The notes under the pieces: model-generated
Databases searched by the model: none
What the model was told of the DNA's origin: nothing
Seen by the model: the letters and a program-made list of their open reading frames with translations, nothing else
Source: SURF-13 sp038924245
GTDB lineage: Bacteria > Pseudomonadota > Gammaproteobacteria > SURF-13
Length of the DNA: 18,996 bases
NCBI GenBank assembly: GCA_038924245.1
Contig: JBCKVB010000028.1
Coordinates: 1 to 18,996, forward strand
Direction: 5' to 3'
Made by a program: the position numbers and the translations under genes
Shown here: piece by piece, positions 7,731 to 14,990 of the stretch
How positions within the stretch are numbered: the stretch's first letter is position 1
Layout: every line of letters starts with the position of its first letter

Positions 7731-7774
7731 AAACCGGCCAGGCGGATCAGGCCTGCCGGGCCCGCCCCCGGTTT
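7731..7774 (-). terminator. GC-rich stem-loop behind the small membrane peptide gene
   Basis: AAACCGG (7731-7737) pairs with CCGGTTT (7768-7774), and inner GC-rich stretches extend the stem. It overlaps the stop codon of the 23-residue gene read on the minus strand. No U-run follows, so a classical intrinsic terminator is not shown; it may be an RNA-stabilising hairpin. Confidence 0.35.
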
Positions 7775-7844
7775 ACATCGTGAAGGCGAAGAATATAAAG
7801 GTAAAGATAAGCAGTGCGATAGGCACCAGGTCGTCGTCGCTCAT
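7773..7844 (-). CDS. Very small membrane peptide (23 aa)
   Basis: The gene encodes MSDDDLVPIALLIFTF, continuing IFFAFTM and then TAA: a hydrophilic acidic N-terminus and one hydrophobic segment of about 17 residues, long enough to cross a membrane. Start choice is strong: a perfect AGGAGG (minus strand, 7852-7857) lies seven bases from the ATG at 7844. A candidate promoter (TTGCCG, 17 bases, TATAGG) lies at 7936-7964. It resembles in size single-span accessory peptides such as KdpF or CydX, but the sequence matches none that I know. It sits between tgpA and the release-factor-like gene on the same strand. Function unknown. Confidence 0.6.
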   Translation of the reverse strand: MSDDDLVPIALLIFTFIFFAFTM

Positions 7845-7935
7845 GATACAACCTCCTCAGTTTAAATGTGGTGGTTCGGTGTATCCGCGCATCCTGCGGC
7901 CCCGCTCCTTGGCGGTGTAACGCCGGATCAATACC

Positions 7936-7964
7936 CCTATACTTTATATGGAAATTCCCGGCAA
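7936..7964 (-). promoter_or_regulatory. Candidate promoter for the 23-aa peptide gene
   Basis: On the minus strand TTGCCG (7959-7964) is followed after exactly 17 bases by TATAGG (7936-7941). It lies just behind the tgpA stop and about 90 bases before the peptide start, so the peptide gene may be transcribed separately from tgpA. Confidence 0.35.
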
Positions 7965-7979
7965 GGGAAGAGTGAGTGC

Positions 7980-9956
7980 TTAAGCACGAAACGCCCGCAC
8001 GAACCGGCGCAATTGGCGCAGGGCTTGCGCCGGGGGCGTCGGGCTATAGCGCAGCGCGCAGTAAAGCGCGGTGATCAGGTTTGTTTGCGGAGTGAGCTCC
8101 GGACGCAGGCGCGTGACGCGCACGGCGAAGTCGAGCGGCCCTTCGCTGGGCCGGCGCACGATGCGCGCGCGCACGAGCTTGCCGCAGAAGCGTTGATAGA
8201 GCGCCACGATGGGGTCGCGCCGCCCTCGGCGCAGCAGCATGTAGGCCGCGAAGAGCAGAAACGGTAGCCCCAGCCCGGCGAGCAGACCCATACCCAAGGT
8301 GGCCCAGGTGTCCAGCCCAAATTGGGTAAAAAGCTGCTGCTGGCGTGTGGCGTTGTAGCCCAGCACCCACAGATTCCAGGTGTTGTTGACGGCGTCCCAG
8401 CCGAAGCGCAGTTGCCGCCAGGCGTTCACCAGCGCCGCCGCCTGCGCGAGGTCAATGAGCGGCGCGGCCTCGGCCACTTGCGCCGCGGCATCGGTGTTGA
8501 TCTCGACCCGCGCGGGCGGAATGACGCTGGTGGGGTCCACCCGCACCCAGCCCTTTTCTCCCAGCCACACTTCGGTCCAGGCGTGCGCGTCGGACTGGCG
8601 CACGATCATGTAATTGCTGAGCGGATTCATCTCGCCGCCCTGATAGCCCAGCACCACGCGCGCGGGTATGCCCGCGGCGCGCATCAACAGGGCGAACGCG
8701 GATGAATAATGTTCGCAAAAGCCGCGCCGTGTGTTGAATAAAAATTCGTCCATGGGATGCGTGGCATGGGTGAGCAGCGGCGGTTTCAAGGTATACCAAA
8801 ACGGCTGGTCGCGGAAAAATTCCAGCGCGTGCTGCATCAGCTTTTCATCATCGGCGATCTCCGCGCGCCACGACCCGGCCAGCGCGCGCAAGCGCGGGTT
8901 GGCGCCCTGCGGCAGTTGCAGCGCGCGGCGCAGGCTGTCCGGCGCGATCACGCCATTGTGATATTGCGTGTATGAAGTCACTTTATAACGCACACGGTTT
9001 TTCACCGGCTCATGGGCCAGCAGTTGTAAATCTTCCGTGATGCGTGCGATGTCCGGCACCGTGGCGGGGGTGTCGAGCGCGAACAGCCAGTTGCGGTTGT
9101 GCGCCTCGAGCGTCACGTCGTAGCTGACCGGTTCGCCGCTGACGTTGATTTGTATCGGCGCCGCATGCGCCGCGTTTGCGCCCGGCGACCAGGTGTTGCC
9201 GTCGGTGCGCCACAACACCGGGCCGCGCCAGTAGCGCTGCTGCGGGCCGGGCGGAGCGCCGCTGAACTCTACCCGGAACGCCACCGCCCTCGATTGGCGC
9301 AGATCGCTGATGCGTCCGGGCGCCATTTCATCGCCCATGCCGGTGGCCGCGCCGAAGGCGTCCTTCGGCAAACCGATGAGCGGCCCGCTGATGCGTGGAA
9401 ACAGCACATACAGCACCAGCATCAAGGGTAGCGCCTGCAACAGCAATATGCCTGCGAGGTGCAGATTGGCCAGCGCCTTGCGCTCGTTGCTCTGGCGATG
9501 CAGGCCGATCAGCGTGGCGGTGATGCCCAGCACCACCAGCAATAAATAGCCCCCGACAAAAATACTCTGTGAATAGAGAAACTGGGTGAGCACCAGAAAA
9601 TAGGCAAGGAAGATCACCACCACCACATCGCGCCGCGTGCGCATCTCCAGAAGCTTCAGGCTCAACATGACCATGAGCAGGGCCGTGCCCGCGTCGCGCC
9701 CGAACACCGTGCCGTAGGTCAACAGCACGCCCGCGAGCGCGGCGAGCATGAGCGTCATGCGCATCAGCCTGCCGGGCAGCACGGCGGGGCGGCGAATACT
9801 CCACACCCGCCACGCGCCGAACAGCACGCAGGCGGCGCCGATCCACGCTGGCACGCGCAGCAGGTGCGGCACGGCGACCAGTGCCAGCGCGCCGATGACC
9901 CAGATAATGGTTAGCGCCGCGACCGGCGCCTCGCTGATCACGTGGCGCGGTTTCAT
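7980..9956 (-). CDS. tgpA: Transglutaminase-like membrane protein (TgpA type)
   Basis: The product is 658 residues with the TgpA layout. Several transmembrane segments occupy residues about 10-185 (DUF3488 region). A periplasmic transglutaminase-like domain follows, with catalytic Cys414 in RRGFCEHYSSAF, His458 in SDAHAWTEVW and Asp474 in WVRVDPT. One more membrane segment lies at about 555-580, and a cytoplasmic DUF4129-like tail completes it. The triad is intact. Pseudomonas TgpA is essential for envelope integrity; the cellular substrate is not established by this sequence. Its ATG overlaps the DUF58 stop (ATGA, 9953-9956), so translation is coupled in the order moxR, DUF58, tgpA. Confidence 0.9.
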   Translation of the reverse strand: MKPRHVISEAPVAALTIIWVIGALALVAVPHLLRVPAWIGAACVLFGAWRVWSIRRPAVLPGRLMRMTLMLAALAGVLLTYGTVFGRDAGTALLMVMLSLKLLEMRTRRDVVVVIFLAYFLVLTQFLYSQSIFVGGYLLLVVLGITATLIGLHRQSNERKALANLHLAGILLLQALPLMLVLYVLFPRISGPLIGLPKDAFGAATGMGDEMAPGRISDLRQSRAVAFRVEFSGAPPGPQQRYWRGPVLWRTDGNTWSPGANAAHAAPIQINVSGEPVSYDVTLEAHNRNWLFALDTPATVPDIARITEDLQLLAHEPVKNRVRYKVTSYTQYHNGVIAPDSLRRALQLPQGANPRLRALAGSWRAEIADDEKLMQHALEFFRDQPFWYTLKPPLLTHATHPMDEFLFNTRRGFCEHYSSAFALLMRAAGIPARVVLGYQGGEMNPLSNYMIVRQSDAHAWTEVWLGEKGWVRVDPTSVIPPARVEINTDAAAQVAEAAPLIDLAQAAALVNAWRQLRFGWDAVNNTWNLWVLGYNATRQQQLFTQFGLDTWATLGMGLLAGLGLPFLLFAAYMLLRRGRRDPIVALYQRFCGKLVRARIVRRPSEGPLDFAVRVTRLRPELTPQTNLITALYCALRYSPTPPAQALRQLRRFVRAFRA

Positions 9957-10912
9957 GCGTGTTTCTCGAACAGGGCCAGCGCTTCGAGACAGGCGCGCTG
10001 ATGCGCCGCGCCGCTACCCTGGGCGATGTCTTTGCCGGGCAGACGCAACCCGTAGCGCAACTGCGCGCCGTGCGCGTCCAGCACGAAGCGGCACAACAAA
10101 CTCAGGCGCGACTCGGCATCCATATTGGGCGGCAGCCGCTGCCAGTCCAGCCACAGTTCGCTCACCGCGCCGCCGCTGAACTGCTTGGTGAGCAACACGT
10201 CCTGGCGCGCCACGGCCTTCCAGTGCACATGGCGCAGCGAGTCGCCGCTTTGATACTCACGCACGCCGGCGAAATCCTCCGTGCCGCGCCCGCTGCTGGA
10301 GTCGGAGCTGGCGGGTTCCGCGTCGGGTAACGGGTGCGGCGCGGCGGGGCGCGGGTAGACCAGGCAGCGGATATCGAGATCAAGGTGCGACCAGGCGCGG
10401 AACAGCCCAAGCGGGAAGACCGTGGAGACGGTGAAGCGCCCCATGGACAGCTGGCCGCGCCGCGGCGCGAGCCGCGCCAGCGTCACGGCGCATTGCCGCG
10501 GTACGTCGCACGCTACCGGCGCCGCGCCGGGCAACTGCAACGTAATGCTGTCGCGCAGCCCGCCGGGATTTTCCACGTTGACCACAAAGCACGCCTGCTC
10601 GCCCGCGAATACCGGCGCAACACGGCCCGCGCTGAAGGTGAGGCCGGAAAGATTGCGATAGGTGTGCAGGATGGACACCATCCCTAAGCTCCCCAGGAGA
10701 AAGGTGAGCGCGAAGCCGAGGCCATTGTTGTAATTCACCGAGCCCAGCCACATCACCAGCAGCATCAAACCGAACAGCCAGCCGTAGCGCGTGGGCAGAA
10801 TGAATACGCGCCGCCGCGTGAGCGTGATCGGCCCGGTTTGCGGGCCCTCGCCGCGCAAAAAACGCGACAGGCGCAGGCGGTCGCGCAGTGAAAGCGGGGC
10901 GACCGCGCTCAT
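9953..10912 (-). CDS. DUF58 domain protein
   Basis: The product is 319 residues. Two hydrophobic stretches at about 43-58 and 64-82 anchor it. The DUF58 signature is clear at residues 210-236: GTEDFAGVREYQSGDSLRHV followed by HWKAVAR. DUF58 proteins accompany MoxR AAA ATPases and transglutaminases and are thought to act with them in envelope or protein-complex maturation. It starts nine bases behind the moxR stop, with only GGAA as ribosome site, and overlaps tgpA by four bases. Intact. Confidence 0.9.
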   Translation of the reverse strand: MSAVAPLSLRDRLRLSRFLRGEGPQTGPITLTRRRVFILPTRYGWLFGLMLLVMWLGSVNYNNGLGFALTFLLGSLGMVSILHTYRNLSGLTFSAGRVAPVFAGEQACFVVNVENPGGLRDSITLQLPGAAPVACDVPRQCAVTLARLAPRRGQLSMGRFTVSTVFPLGLFRAWSHLDLDIRCLVYPRPAAPHPLPDAEPASSDSSSGRGTEDFAGVREYQSGDSLRHVHWKAVARQDVLLTKQFSGGAVSELWLDWQRLPPNMDAESRLSLLCRFVLDAHGAQLRYGLRLPGKDIAQGSGAAHQRACLEALALFEKHA

Positions 10913-10921
10913 GATTTTCCG

Positions 10922-11833
10922 CTAAGGAATGGCCACCGCATTTAAAAGCTGCGTGGCGGCGGCCTGCGTGGCGCGTTGTTCGCCCGCGCCGCGCAAACGG
11001 TGGTTCACCACGGACGGCAACACCGCCTGCACGTCCTCCGGCAACACCGCGTTGCGCCCGGCCATGAAGGCCCAGGCCTGCGCGGAGCGCAGCACGGCGA
11101 GTCCGGCGCGCGGCGACAGACCGGAGAGATATTTCGGTGAGCTGCGCGAAAACACCAGCAGCGCCTGCACGTAATCGAGCAGCGCATCGGCCACGTGCAC
11201 GCGCGGCACCTGCGTTTGAATCTCCAGCAGCAGCGCCGCGCCGAGAACCGGCTTGATCTCGGCGATCATCTCGCGCCGCTCGCGGCCTTTCAGCAGCTTA
11301 CGCTCGGCGTGCGCACCGGGGTAGCCTATTTCCAGGCGCATCATGAAGCGGTCCAGTTGCGATTCCGGCAACGGAAAGGTGCCGACAAGATGGCCGGGGT
11401 TTTGCGTGGCGATGACGAAAAAGGGTTCGGGCAGTTTGCGCGTCTCGCCTTCGATAGTGACCTGATGTTCCTCCATCGCCTCCAGCAGCGCGCTCTGCGT
11501 TTTGGGCGTGGCGCGGTTCACCTCGTCGGCGAGAATCACCTGGGCGAAGATCGGGCCGGGATGAAATTTGAAATGCCCGCTGTCGCGCTCGTACACCGAC
11601 ACGCCCAGAATATCGGACGGCAGCAAATCGCTGGTGAACTGGACGCGGTTGAACTTGAGCCCCAGGACGGTGGCAAGCACGTGCGCCAGCGTGGTCTTGC
11701 CCACGCCCGGCATGTCTTCGATCAACAAGTGACCGCGCGCGATGAGGCAGGCGAGCGCCAAACGCAGCACCGGCTCCTTGCCCAGGATGATTTCATCCGC
11801 TTGCTTTACCGCTTTATCCAGCAAATCCTTCAT
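10922..11833 (-). CDS. MoxR-family AAA+ ATPase
   Basis: The product is 303 residues from the ATG at 11833 (MKDLLDKAVKQADEIILGKE). GAGG five bases upstream and the usual MoxR N-terminus support this start; an open extension to 11998 has no support. Walker A is MPGVGKTT (41-48) and Walker B VILADEVNRA (about 99-108). Sensor 1 lies in FVIATQNP and the arginine-finger region in FPLPESQLDRFMMRL. MoxR ATPases act as chaperone-like remodelers, usually with the DUF58 and VWA or transglutaminase proteins encoded beside them, as here. A TATACT element at 11863-11868 (minus strand) is a possible -10. Confidence 0.92.
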   Translation of the reverse strand: MKDLLDKAVKQADEIILGKEPVLRLALACLIARGHLLIEDMPGVGKTTLAHVLATVLGLKFNRVQFTSDLLPSDILGVSVYERDSGHFKFHPGPIFAQVILADEVNRATPKTQSALLEAMEEHQVTIEGETRKLPEPFFVIATQNPGHLVGTFPLPESQLDRFMMRLEIGYPGAHAERKLLKGRERREMIAEIKPVLGAALLLEIQTQVPRVHVADALLDYVQALLVFSRSSPKYLSGLSPRAGLAVLRSAQAWAFMAGRNAVLPEDVQAVLPSVVNHRLRGAGEQRATQAAATQLLNAVAIP

Positions 11834-12012
11834 GGTTTCCTCAACGACCCGGCCAACCAACCAGTATAAGAGGTTTGACCAACTCTGGCGAACAGCAGCG
11901 CCGCCCGGCGCGGTATCCGCAACGCCCTGTAACACAAGCTTCACGAATACGTCATGCGCGGTTAACCGGCGCGGCCCATGCTTTACCCGGCCACACACAC
12001 GGAGGATACGCC

Positions 12013-12105
12013 ATGACGTTCACCACGCAACACGCCGAAAGGTTCGAGACGGTTGAGCAGCAGGATGGGTTAAGCCGATGCCTCAACAAAGCGCATGTTT
12101 CATAA
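12013..12105 (+). CDS. Possible 30-aa peptide gene
   Basis: In the 288-base gap between moxR and yqjK an ATG at 12013 follows GGAGG (12001-12005) by exactly seven bases. It opens a 30-codon frame starting MTFTTQHAERFETVEQQD and ending at TAA 12103-12105. It is hydrophilic with one Cys and no recognisable motif. The good ribosome site is the only support; it could be the 5' stub of a lost gene. The rest of this gap shows only a CGGTTAACCG palindrome near 11966. Confidence 0.35.
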   Translation: MTFTTQHAERFETVEQQDGLSRCLNKAHVS

Positions 12106-12121
12106 TTAATCGGTTGAGATA

Positions 12122-12418
12122 CTAGGCTTGGCGCGGGGGCCACTGCTTGCGGGCCACTTCGAACAACTCCCAGACGGTAAGTAGCCGGCCGACCCAGAGC
12201 AGCAGCTTGTTCCGGGGCGCGCTCAACAGCAGGGCGGCGCTCGTCACCACCAGCACCGGATGGATGCGCACCGCCCGCACGATGGCAAACCCCATGTCCA
12301 GCAGCCGCAAACGTTTTTGCAGGTGGGACGCGACATAGGACACCCCACTGCGCTGGGCCGCCGCCCGCGACACCAGGAACTCGCGCCGTCGCCGCAGATA
12401 TTCCCCACGCGCATTCAT
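12122..12418 (-). CDS. yqjK: YqjK-like protein
   Basis: The product is 98 residues, Arg-rich, starting MNARGEYLRRRREFLVSRAA. A moderately hydrophobic stretch (about 45-65) is followed by LLLWVGRLLTVWELFEVARK. Composition, length and position after yqjE match the YqjK family of unknown role. Its ATG overlaps the yqjE stop in ATGA (12415-12418), indicating coupling. It is the last gene of a three-gene operon. Confidence 0.78.
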   Translation of the reverse strand: MNARGEYLRRRREFLVSRAAAQRSGVSYVASHLQKRLRLLDMGFAIVRAVRIHPVLVVTSAALLLSAPRNKLLLWVGRLLTVWELFEVARKQWPPRQA

Positions 12419-12819
12419 GACCGGGATGTCAACCGTTCACGGTCTTTGCGGAGTTCCGCTAGAGTGGTGGAGAACAGCCGTGGCCGGGTCTTGATCTTGT
12501 GACGCGCCACCAGCGCGGTGATGACACCGATACCCAAGTATAAGACCGCGAAGCCAGCCAGCACATACAGCCGGTGAGTTTCCCAGAAGGCCATTACGAC
12601 GAACACGGTAACGAGCACCATGCCCAGCCCGAGAAAAAATAACGACACCAATCCGTACAGAAACAGTTGCCGGACTCTTCCCCCCTCCTCTTCCAGCTCT
12701 GTGGAAAGGATCTCTACCCGGGTATGCAGGATCTCGGTGAAAGTCGCCAGCAGCCGCTGCAACGTGGCCAGCAGACCGGTCGCGCGGCCGACCGCCGGGC
12801 CGGTGTCGTCGTGCTCCAC
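12415..12819 (-). CDS. yqjE: YqjE-like phage-holin-superfamily membrane protein
   Basis: The product is 134 residues. An amphipathic front (about 15-48, GLLATLQRLLATFTEILHTR) precedes two membrane spans at about 52-78 and 84-108, then a basic cytoplasmic tail. This is the YqjE/holin-superfamily-III pattern. The start is GTG at 12819, only four bases behind the yqjD stop, so it probably depends on coupled translation. In E. coli YqjD/E/K are inner-membrane or membrane-associated proteins linked to stationary phase. Confidence 0.8.
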   Translation of the reverse strand: MEHDDTGPAVGRATGLLATLQRLLATFTEILHTRVEILSTELEEEGGRVRQLFLYGLVSLFFLGLGMVLVTVFVVMAFWETHRLYVLAGFAVLYLGIGVITALVARHKIKTRPRLFSTTLAELRKDRERLTSRS

Positions 12820-12823
12820 GCGG

Positions 12824-13135
12824 TTAGCGCCGACCGGTCAGAATGCCGAGCAGAAAGCCTACCGCGACGGCGATGCCAACCGCCTGCCAAGGGCTTTCAT
12901 GAACGAGTTCATCGGCCGTCTTGGCCGCCGCCTTGGTTCGGTCAACCAAGTCGCTCTCCACTTCGTGGAGCTTGCGCCTCGCCTCGCGCAGGCCTTCCTC
13001 GGCCCGCGCGCGTAGCGCGCCGATTTCGCCCCCGGTCTGGCTGGCGGTTGCCTTGAGCAATTCTTCCGCGTCGCGCAGGACCGTTTTGAAATCCTCGATC
13101 AGTCTATCCCTTGCAGCTTGTGTTTCAGTAGCCAT
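12824..13135 (-). CDS. yqjD: YqjD/ElaB-type DUF883 membrane-anchored protein
   Basis: The product is 103 residues from the ATG at 13135, chosen because AAGGAG lies six bases upstream; an open extension to 13207 has no support. A long charged helix (10-80) with a coiled-coil look precedes the C-terminal anchor SPWQAVGIAVAVGFLLGILT (81-100), ending GRR, the DUF883 signature. E. coli YqjD and ElaB tether ribosomes to the inner membrane in stationary phase. First gene of yqjD-yqjE-yqjK. A small inverted repeat GGTATT-AAA-AATACC lies just upstream at 13161-13175, and a FNR-type box with a -10 further up. Confidence 0.88.
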   Translation of the reverse strand: MATETQAARDRLIEDFKTVLRDAEELLKATASQTGGEIGALRARAEEGLREARRKLHEVESDLVDRTKAAAKTADELVHESPWQAVGIAVAVGFLLGILTGRR

Positions 13136-13317
13136 ACCGTACTCCTTTGCGTGCTTCGCAGGTATTAAAAATACCGGTAGTGTCACGTTGCGCAACACCG
13201 TCATCAACTTTCAATCGAATTCCGGGGCACCGCTTGAGCCAGCCACTCCCGATGCGACCCCTTGGAGGACGGCCCCGCATTTCGACAGAACTCACTATAT
13301 CACGCGGACGCTACGGC

Positions 13318-13357
13318 TTTATAGGGGTGGTTCGGAAAAATGATTGATCCATATCAA
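13318..13357 (-). promoter_or_regulatory. Candidate FNR-dependent promoter of yqjDEK
   Basis: TTGATCCATATCAA (13344-13357) matches the FNR/ANR consensus TTGAT-N4-ATCAA perfectly. Read on the minus strand it is followed after 20 bases by TATAAA (13318-13323). That spacing is near the class II layout (box centred close to -41.5) and points transcription toward yqjD, about 175 bases downstream. The box is seen directly; control of yqjDEK by oxygen is inferred. Confidence 0.5.
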
Positions 13358-13549
13358 AAAAGTCCGTCTTAAACCACGGACCGCGAAAACCGGCATCGGT
13401 AATCAGGATCGGCACGCAGCCGGGCGACAGGCCGGGGTAAGCCTGCGCGCCCCGATAAAAAATCCACCGCCTCCAAGATTCGCCCGGCTCATTAGTTATG
13501 CCAGTGCGGCCATGAGAACCAAAGGGGTCATGTTCATTGTATGACTACC

Positions 13550-13660
13550 CTACCTCATCAGGCAGTAGGCATGGATTTCGGCGGCGAACCGAGCCTGGGC
13601 TTGGGCCAGGGCCAGGCAGTCTAGAAAGGTGTGATAGTAATCGCGACCGTGAAAAATGGT
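13550..13660 (-). pseudogene. Fragment of a REP-associated tyrosine transposase (RAYT)
   Basis: Thirty-six codons on the minus strand read TIFHGRDYYHTFLDCLALAQ and, further on, EIHAYCLM before a stop. The pattern [IV]F-x-x-x-D-Y-x-x-FL-D-x-L...HAYCLM is the region just before the NHxH metal motif of Y1-type REP transposases. The N-terminus and the catalytic part are gone. A TAG sits directly before it (13661-13663). The adjacent GGGGTCA word at 13524-13530 fits RAYT-associated repeats. Confidence 0.65.
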
Positions 13661-13670
13661 CTAACGCCTT

Positions 13671-13747
13671 CGTCCTCTATGCGTCCCAAGACGCGCCCCC
13701 TCTATGCGTCCCCCTTAGAGAGGACCGCGCCCCCTTTATAGAGAGGC
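13671..13747. repeat. GC-rich block of nested direct and inverted repeats
   Basis: CCTCTATGCGTCCC occurs twice (13674-13687, 13699-13712) and CGCGCCCCCT twice (13692-13701, 13726-13735). CCTCTAT at 13674 can pair with ATAGAG-GG at 13739-13747. It lies just behind the stop of the minus-strand antitoxin. On that strand GCTCAAC (13758-13764) and GTTAGAC (13659-13665) bracket it and match the integron core-site forms RYYYAAC and GTTRRRY, so a degenerate long attC is possible. A strong RNA hairpin acting as a terminator is the simpler reading. Confidence 0.4.
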
Positions 13748-13753
13748 CCGAGC

Positions 13754-14134
13754 TCAAGTTGAGCGGCGCGCCGCATTCGGCGCGACCGCTCGAACGCCGG
13801 CTTGGGCGGATGCGCGTCGCTTTGCTTGCTGTGGTATGAGTTTGATTTTGAGCGTGCAGCCCACTGCTTCAGCATATTTCTTGAGCGATACCACGGACGA
13901 GGCATGCTTGCCCGCGCTTTCAAGACGCGAAACGGCGCTCTTCGTAGTACCCATGCGAACAGCAACTGCCTCTTGGGTAAGACCTGCACGAGTGCGTGCC
14001 GACAGCATTTCGTGGGCAAGCGCGTACTCGATTTCAAGGGCATCATAGGCTGCGCGAAAACCACGACGTTTCGACGCCTTTTCAAGAAAGACGTTTTGAT
14101 TGTGCGGTACAGGGTTGTATTTAAGTTCAGCCAT
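13754..14134 (-). CDS. XRE/HigA-type antitoxin
   Basis: The product is 126 residues with a Cro/CI helix-turn-helix at about 45-100: LTQEAVAVRMGTTKSAVSRL, followed by an LESAGK stretch. It is the antitoxin of a RelE/HigB-type pair encoded toxin-first. The ATG at 14134 is backed by AAGGAG seven bases upstream. It overlaps the 3' end of the toxin frame by eight bases. The partner toxin frame carries an internal TAG, so this antitoxin is now probably an orphan. The C-terminal tail beyond residue 103 is Ala/Arg-rich and runs into the repeat block. Confidence 0.83.
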   Translation of the reverse strand: MAELKYNPVPHNQNVFLEKASKRRGFRAAYDALEIEYALAHEMLSARTRAGLTQEAVAVRMGTTKSAVSRLESAGKHASSVVSLKKYAEAVGCTLKIKLIPQQAKRRASAQAGVRAVAPNAARRST

Positions 14135-14453
14135 TTCGTATCTCCTTCATTCGCCTGCGCGCAACCTTGATTCCTTGCTCCGGCGTCTGCCGCGACTTTT
14201 TGATGAAAGCATGCACCACCACCACACGTTGCCCGACAAGAAAGCAATAAAATGCTCTCCCAATGCCCGATTTTCCGCGCGGACGTAATTCGAACAAGCC
14301 CTCGCCAAAGGCGCGTGAGTGGGGAAGACGCAGATTCGGGCCGTACTCAATCAGGAGTTCGGCAATTCTTGCGTAGTCGGCGACTACATCCGCGGGCTAG
14401 GATTCGATCTCGGCCTGCACTCGGGCATGGAAATATTCAATGGAATATCCCAT
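14127..14453 (-). pseudogene. RelE/HigB-type toxin gene with an in-frame TAG
   Basis: The minus-strand frame from ATG 14453 to TGA 14127 would encode 108 residues: MGYSIEYFHARVQAEIES, stop, then PADVVADYARIAELLIEYGP. Later stretches LPHSRAFGEGLFELRPRGKS and VVVVHAFIKKSRQTPEQGIK are the classic RelE/ParE-family (Gp49-like) toxin core. The TAG at 14397-14399 is codon 19. In this family a Trp is common there (ES-W-PADV), so TGG to TAG is the likely change. No good restart is visible. The toxin is therefore probably dead while its antitoxin remains. Confidence 0.85.
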
Positions 14454-14535
14454 ATGCGAAGGTTAGCAAATATGCGAACAATGGTCAATGCCGGGAATGC
14501 CCGGCTTTAAGACGCCCGACAGCCTGCTTCAGCCG

Positions 14536-14643
14536 CTAGTGGAGCCGGCCGGCATCGTCCAGAAAAATGGCTCCCCGCAGGTTGCCGCGTGAGGTGAGGC
14601 GGTAAACCGCACCATAAAATTCAATTCTGAGAGTACACGCCAT
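14536..14643 (-). pseudogene. N-terminal fragment of a RAYT transposase
   Basis: The minus strand from ATG 14643 reads MACTLRIEFYGAVYRLTSRG and then NLRGAIFLDDAGRLH before TAG (14536-14538). This matches the standard RAYT start MARPLRIEFPGALYHVTSRG...AIFLDD. Frame similarity continues briefly (RLKQ) and is then lost. It sits between the broken toxin gene and the brnTA module. The TGACCCC repeat unit lies immediately upstream of its start (14660-14695). Confidence 0.8.
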
Positions 14644-14659
14644 GGGTAGCAGTTTATCA

Positions 14660-14695
14660 GTCTTGTGAAAATGTCATAATACAAGACGTGACCCC
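14660..14695. repeat. REP-like unit with ACAAGAC..TGACCCC
   Basis: GTCTTGT (14660-14666) and ACAAGAC (14681-14687) form an inverted repeat followed by GTGACCCC (14688-14695). Related units are ACAAGACTTGGCCC (15479-15492) and CAAGACCTGACCCC (16421-16434). It directly precedes the RAYT N-terminal fragment, as expected for repeats mobilised by such transposases. Confidence 0.6.
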
Positions 14696-14711
14696 TTTGT
14701 GTGCATGCTGG

Positions 14712-14990
14712 CTAACCAGATGTCCGCTTGCGGGTAGTCCGGGTCAAGCGCGATGCCAGAGGTTTATCGTAGGTGTCTACGTAAGCATCGACGAGCCTGC
14801 GGATCATGCGCTGATACTGGGTATGGTGTTTTGTGGCCTCAGATTTGAAGAACTCAACGCTCTTCTTGCTGAGAGCAATGGTAACCTTCACGCCCTCCTC
14901 CCGGAAAGCAAGCTCTTCGGGCGGGGGAAGAAAGTTTTGAATGACCCTGGCCTCAATGGGCTCATCGGTGTATTTGATTTTCACGCTCAT
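14712..14990 (-). CDS. brnA: BrnA-type antitoxin
   Basis: The product is 92 residues. A C-terminal ribbon-helix-helix-like part is visible in VKVTIALSKKSVEFFKSEAT and YQRMIRRLVDAYVDTY (about 34-76). The N-terminal segment is the usual BrnA toxin-binding extension. It starts within the end of brnT (29-base overlap, 14962-14990), the classic brnTA layout. AGG about six bases upstream serves as ribosome site. BrnA neutralises BrnT and represses the operon. Confidence 0.85.
   Translation of the reverse strand: MSVKIKYTDEPIEARVIQNFLPPPEELAFREEGVKVTIALSKKSVEFFKSEATKHHTQYQRMIRRLVDAYVDTYDKPLASRLTRTTRKRTSG

Larger units (their letters stand above)
13136..13753. other. 618-base intergenic region: FNR box, RAYT relic, GC-rich repeats
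   Basis: No convincing intact gene lies here. In order it holds the yqjD leader, a TATAAA/FNR promoter candidate (13318-13357), about 160 bases with nothing recognised, a GGGGTCA word (13524-13530), a transposase fragment (13550-13660) and a repeat-rich GC block (13671-13747) behind the antitoxin gene. Confidence 0.6.

Noticed and set aside
8322..9846. Several frames of 80-172 codons overlapping tgpA on both strands
   Set aside because: All are Arg/Ala-rich shadows of a GC-rich gene with an intact catalytic triad in its own frame.
11195..11869. A 224-codon open frame on the + strand
   Set aside because: It mirrors the moxR gene; GC-rich codon use opens the antisense frame. No domain is visible.
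11834..11998. N-terminal extension of the MoxR protein by 55 residues
   Set aside because: MoxR proteins begin close to the internal Met, which has a ribosome site; the extension has no family similarity.
13136..13207. Upstream extension of the DUF883 gene
   Set aside because: The extension lacks a ribosome site, whereas the ATG at 13135 has AAGGAG at ideal spacing and the usual family N-terminus.
13537..13839. A 100-codon + strand frame
   Set aside because: It crosses the RAYT fragment, the GC repeat block and the antitoxin 3' end; low-complexity composition and no ribosome site.
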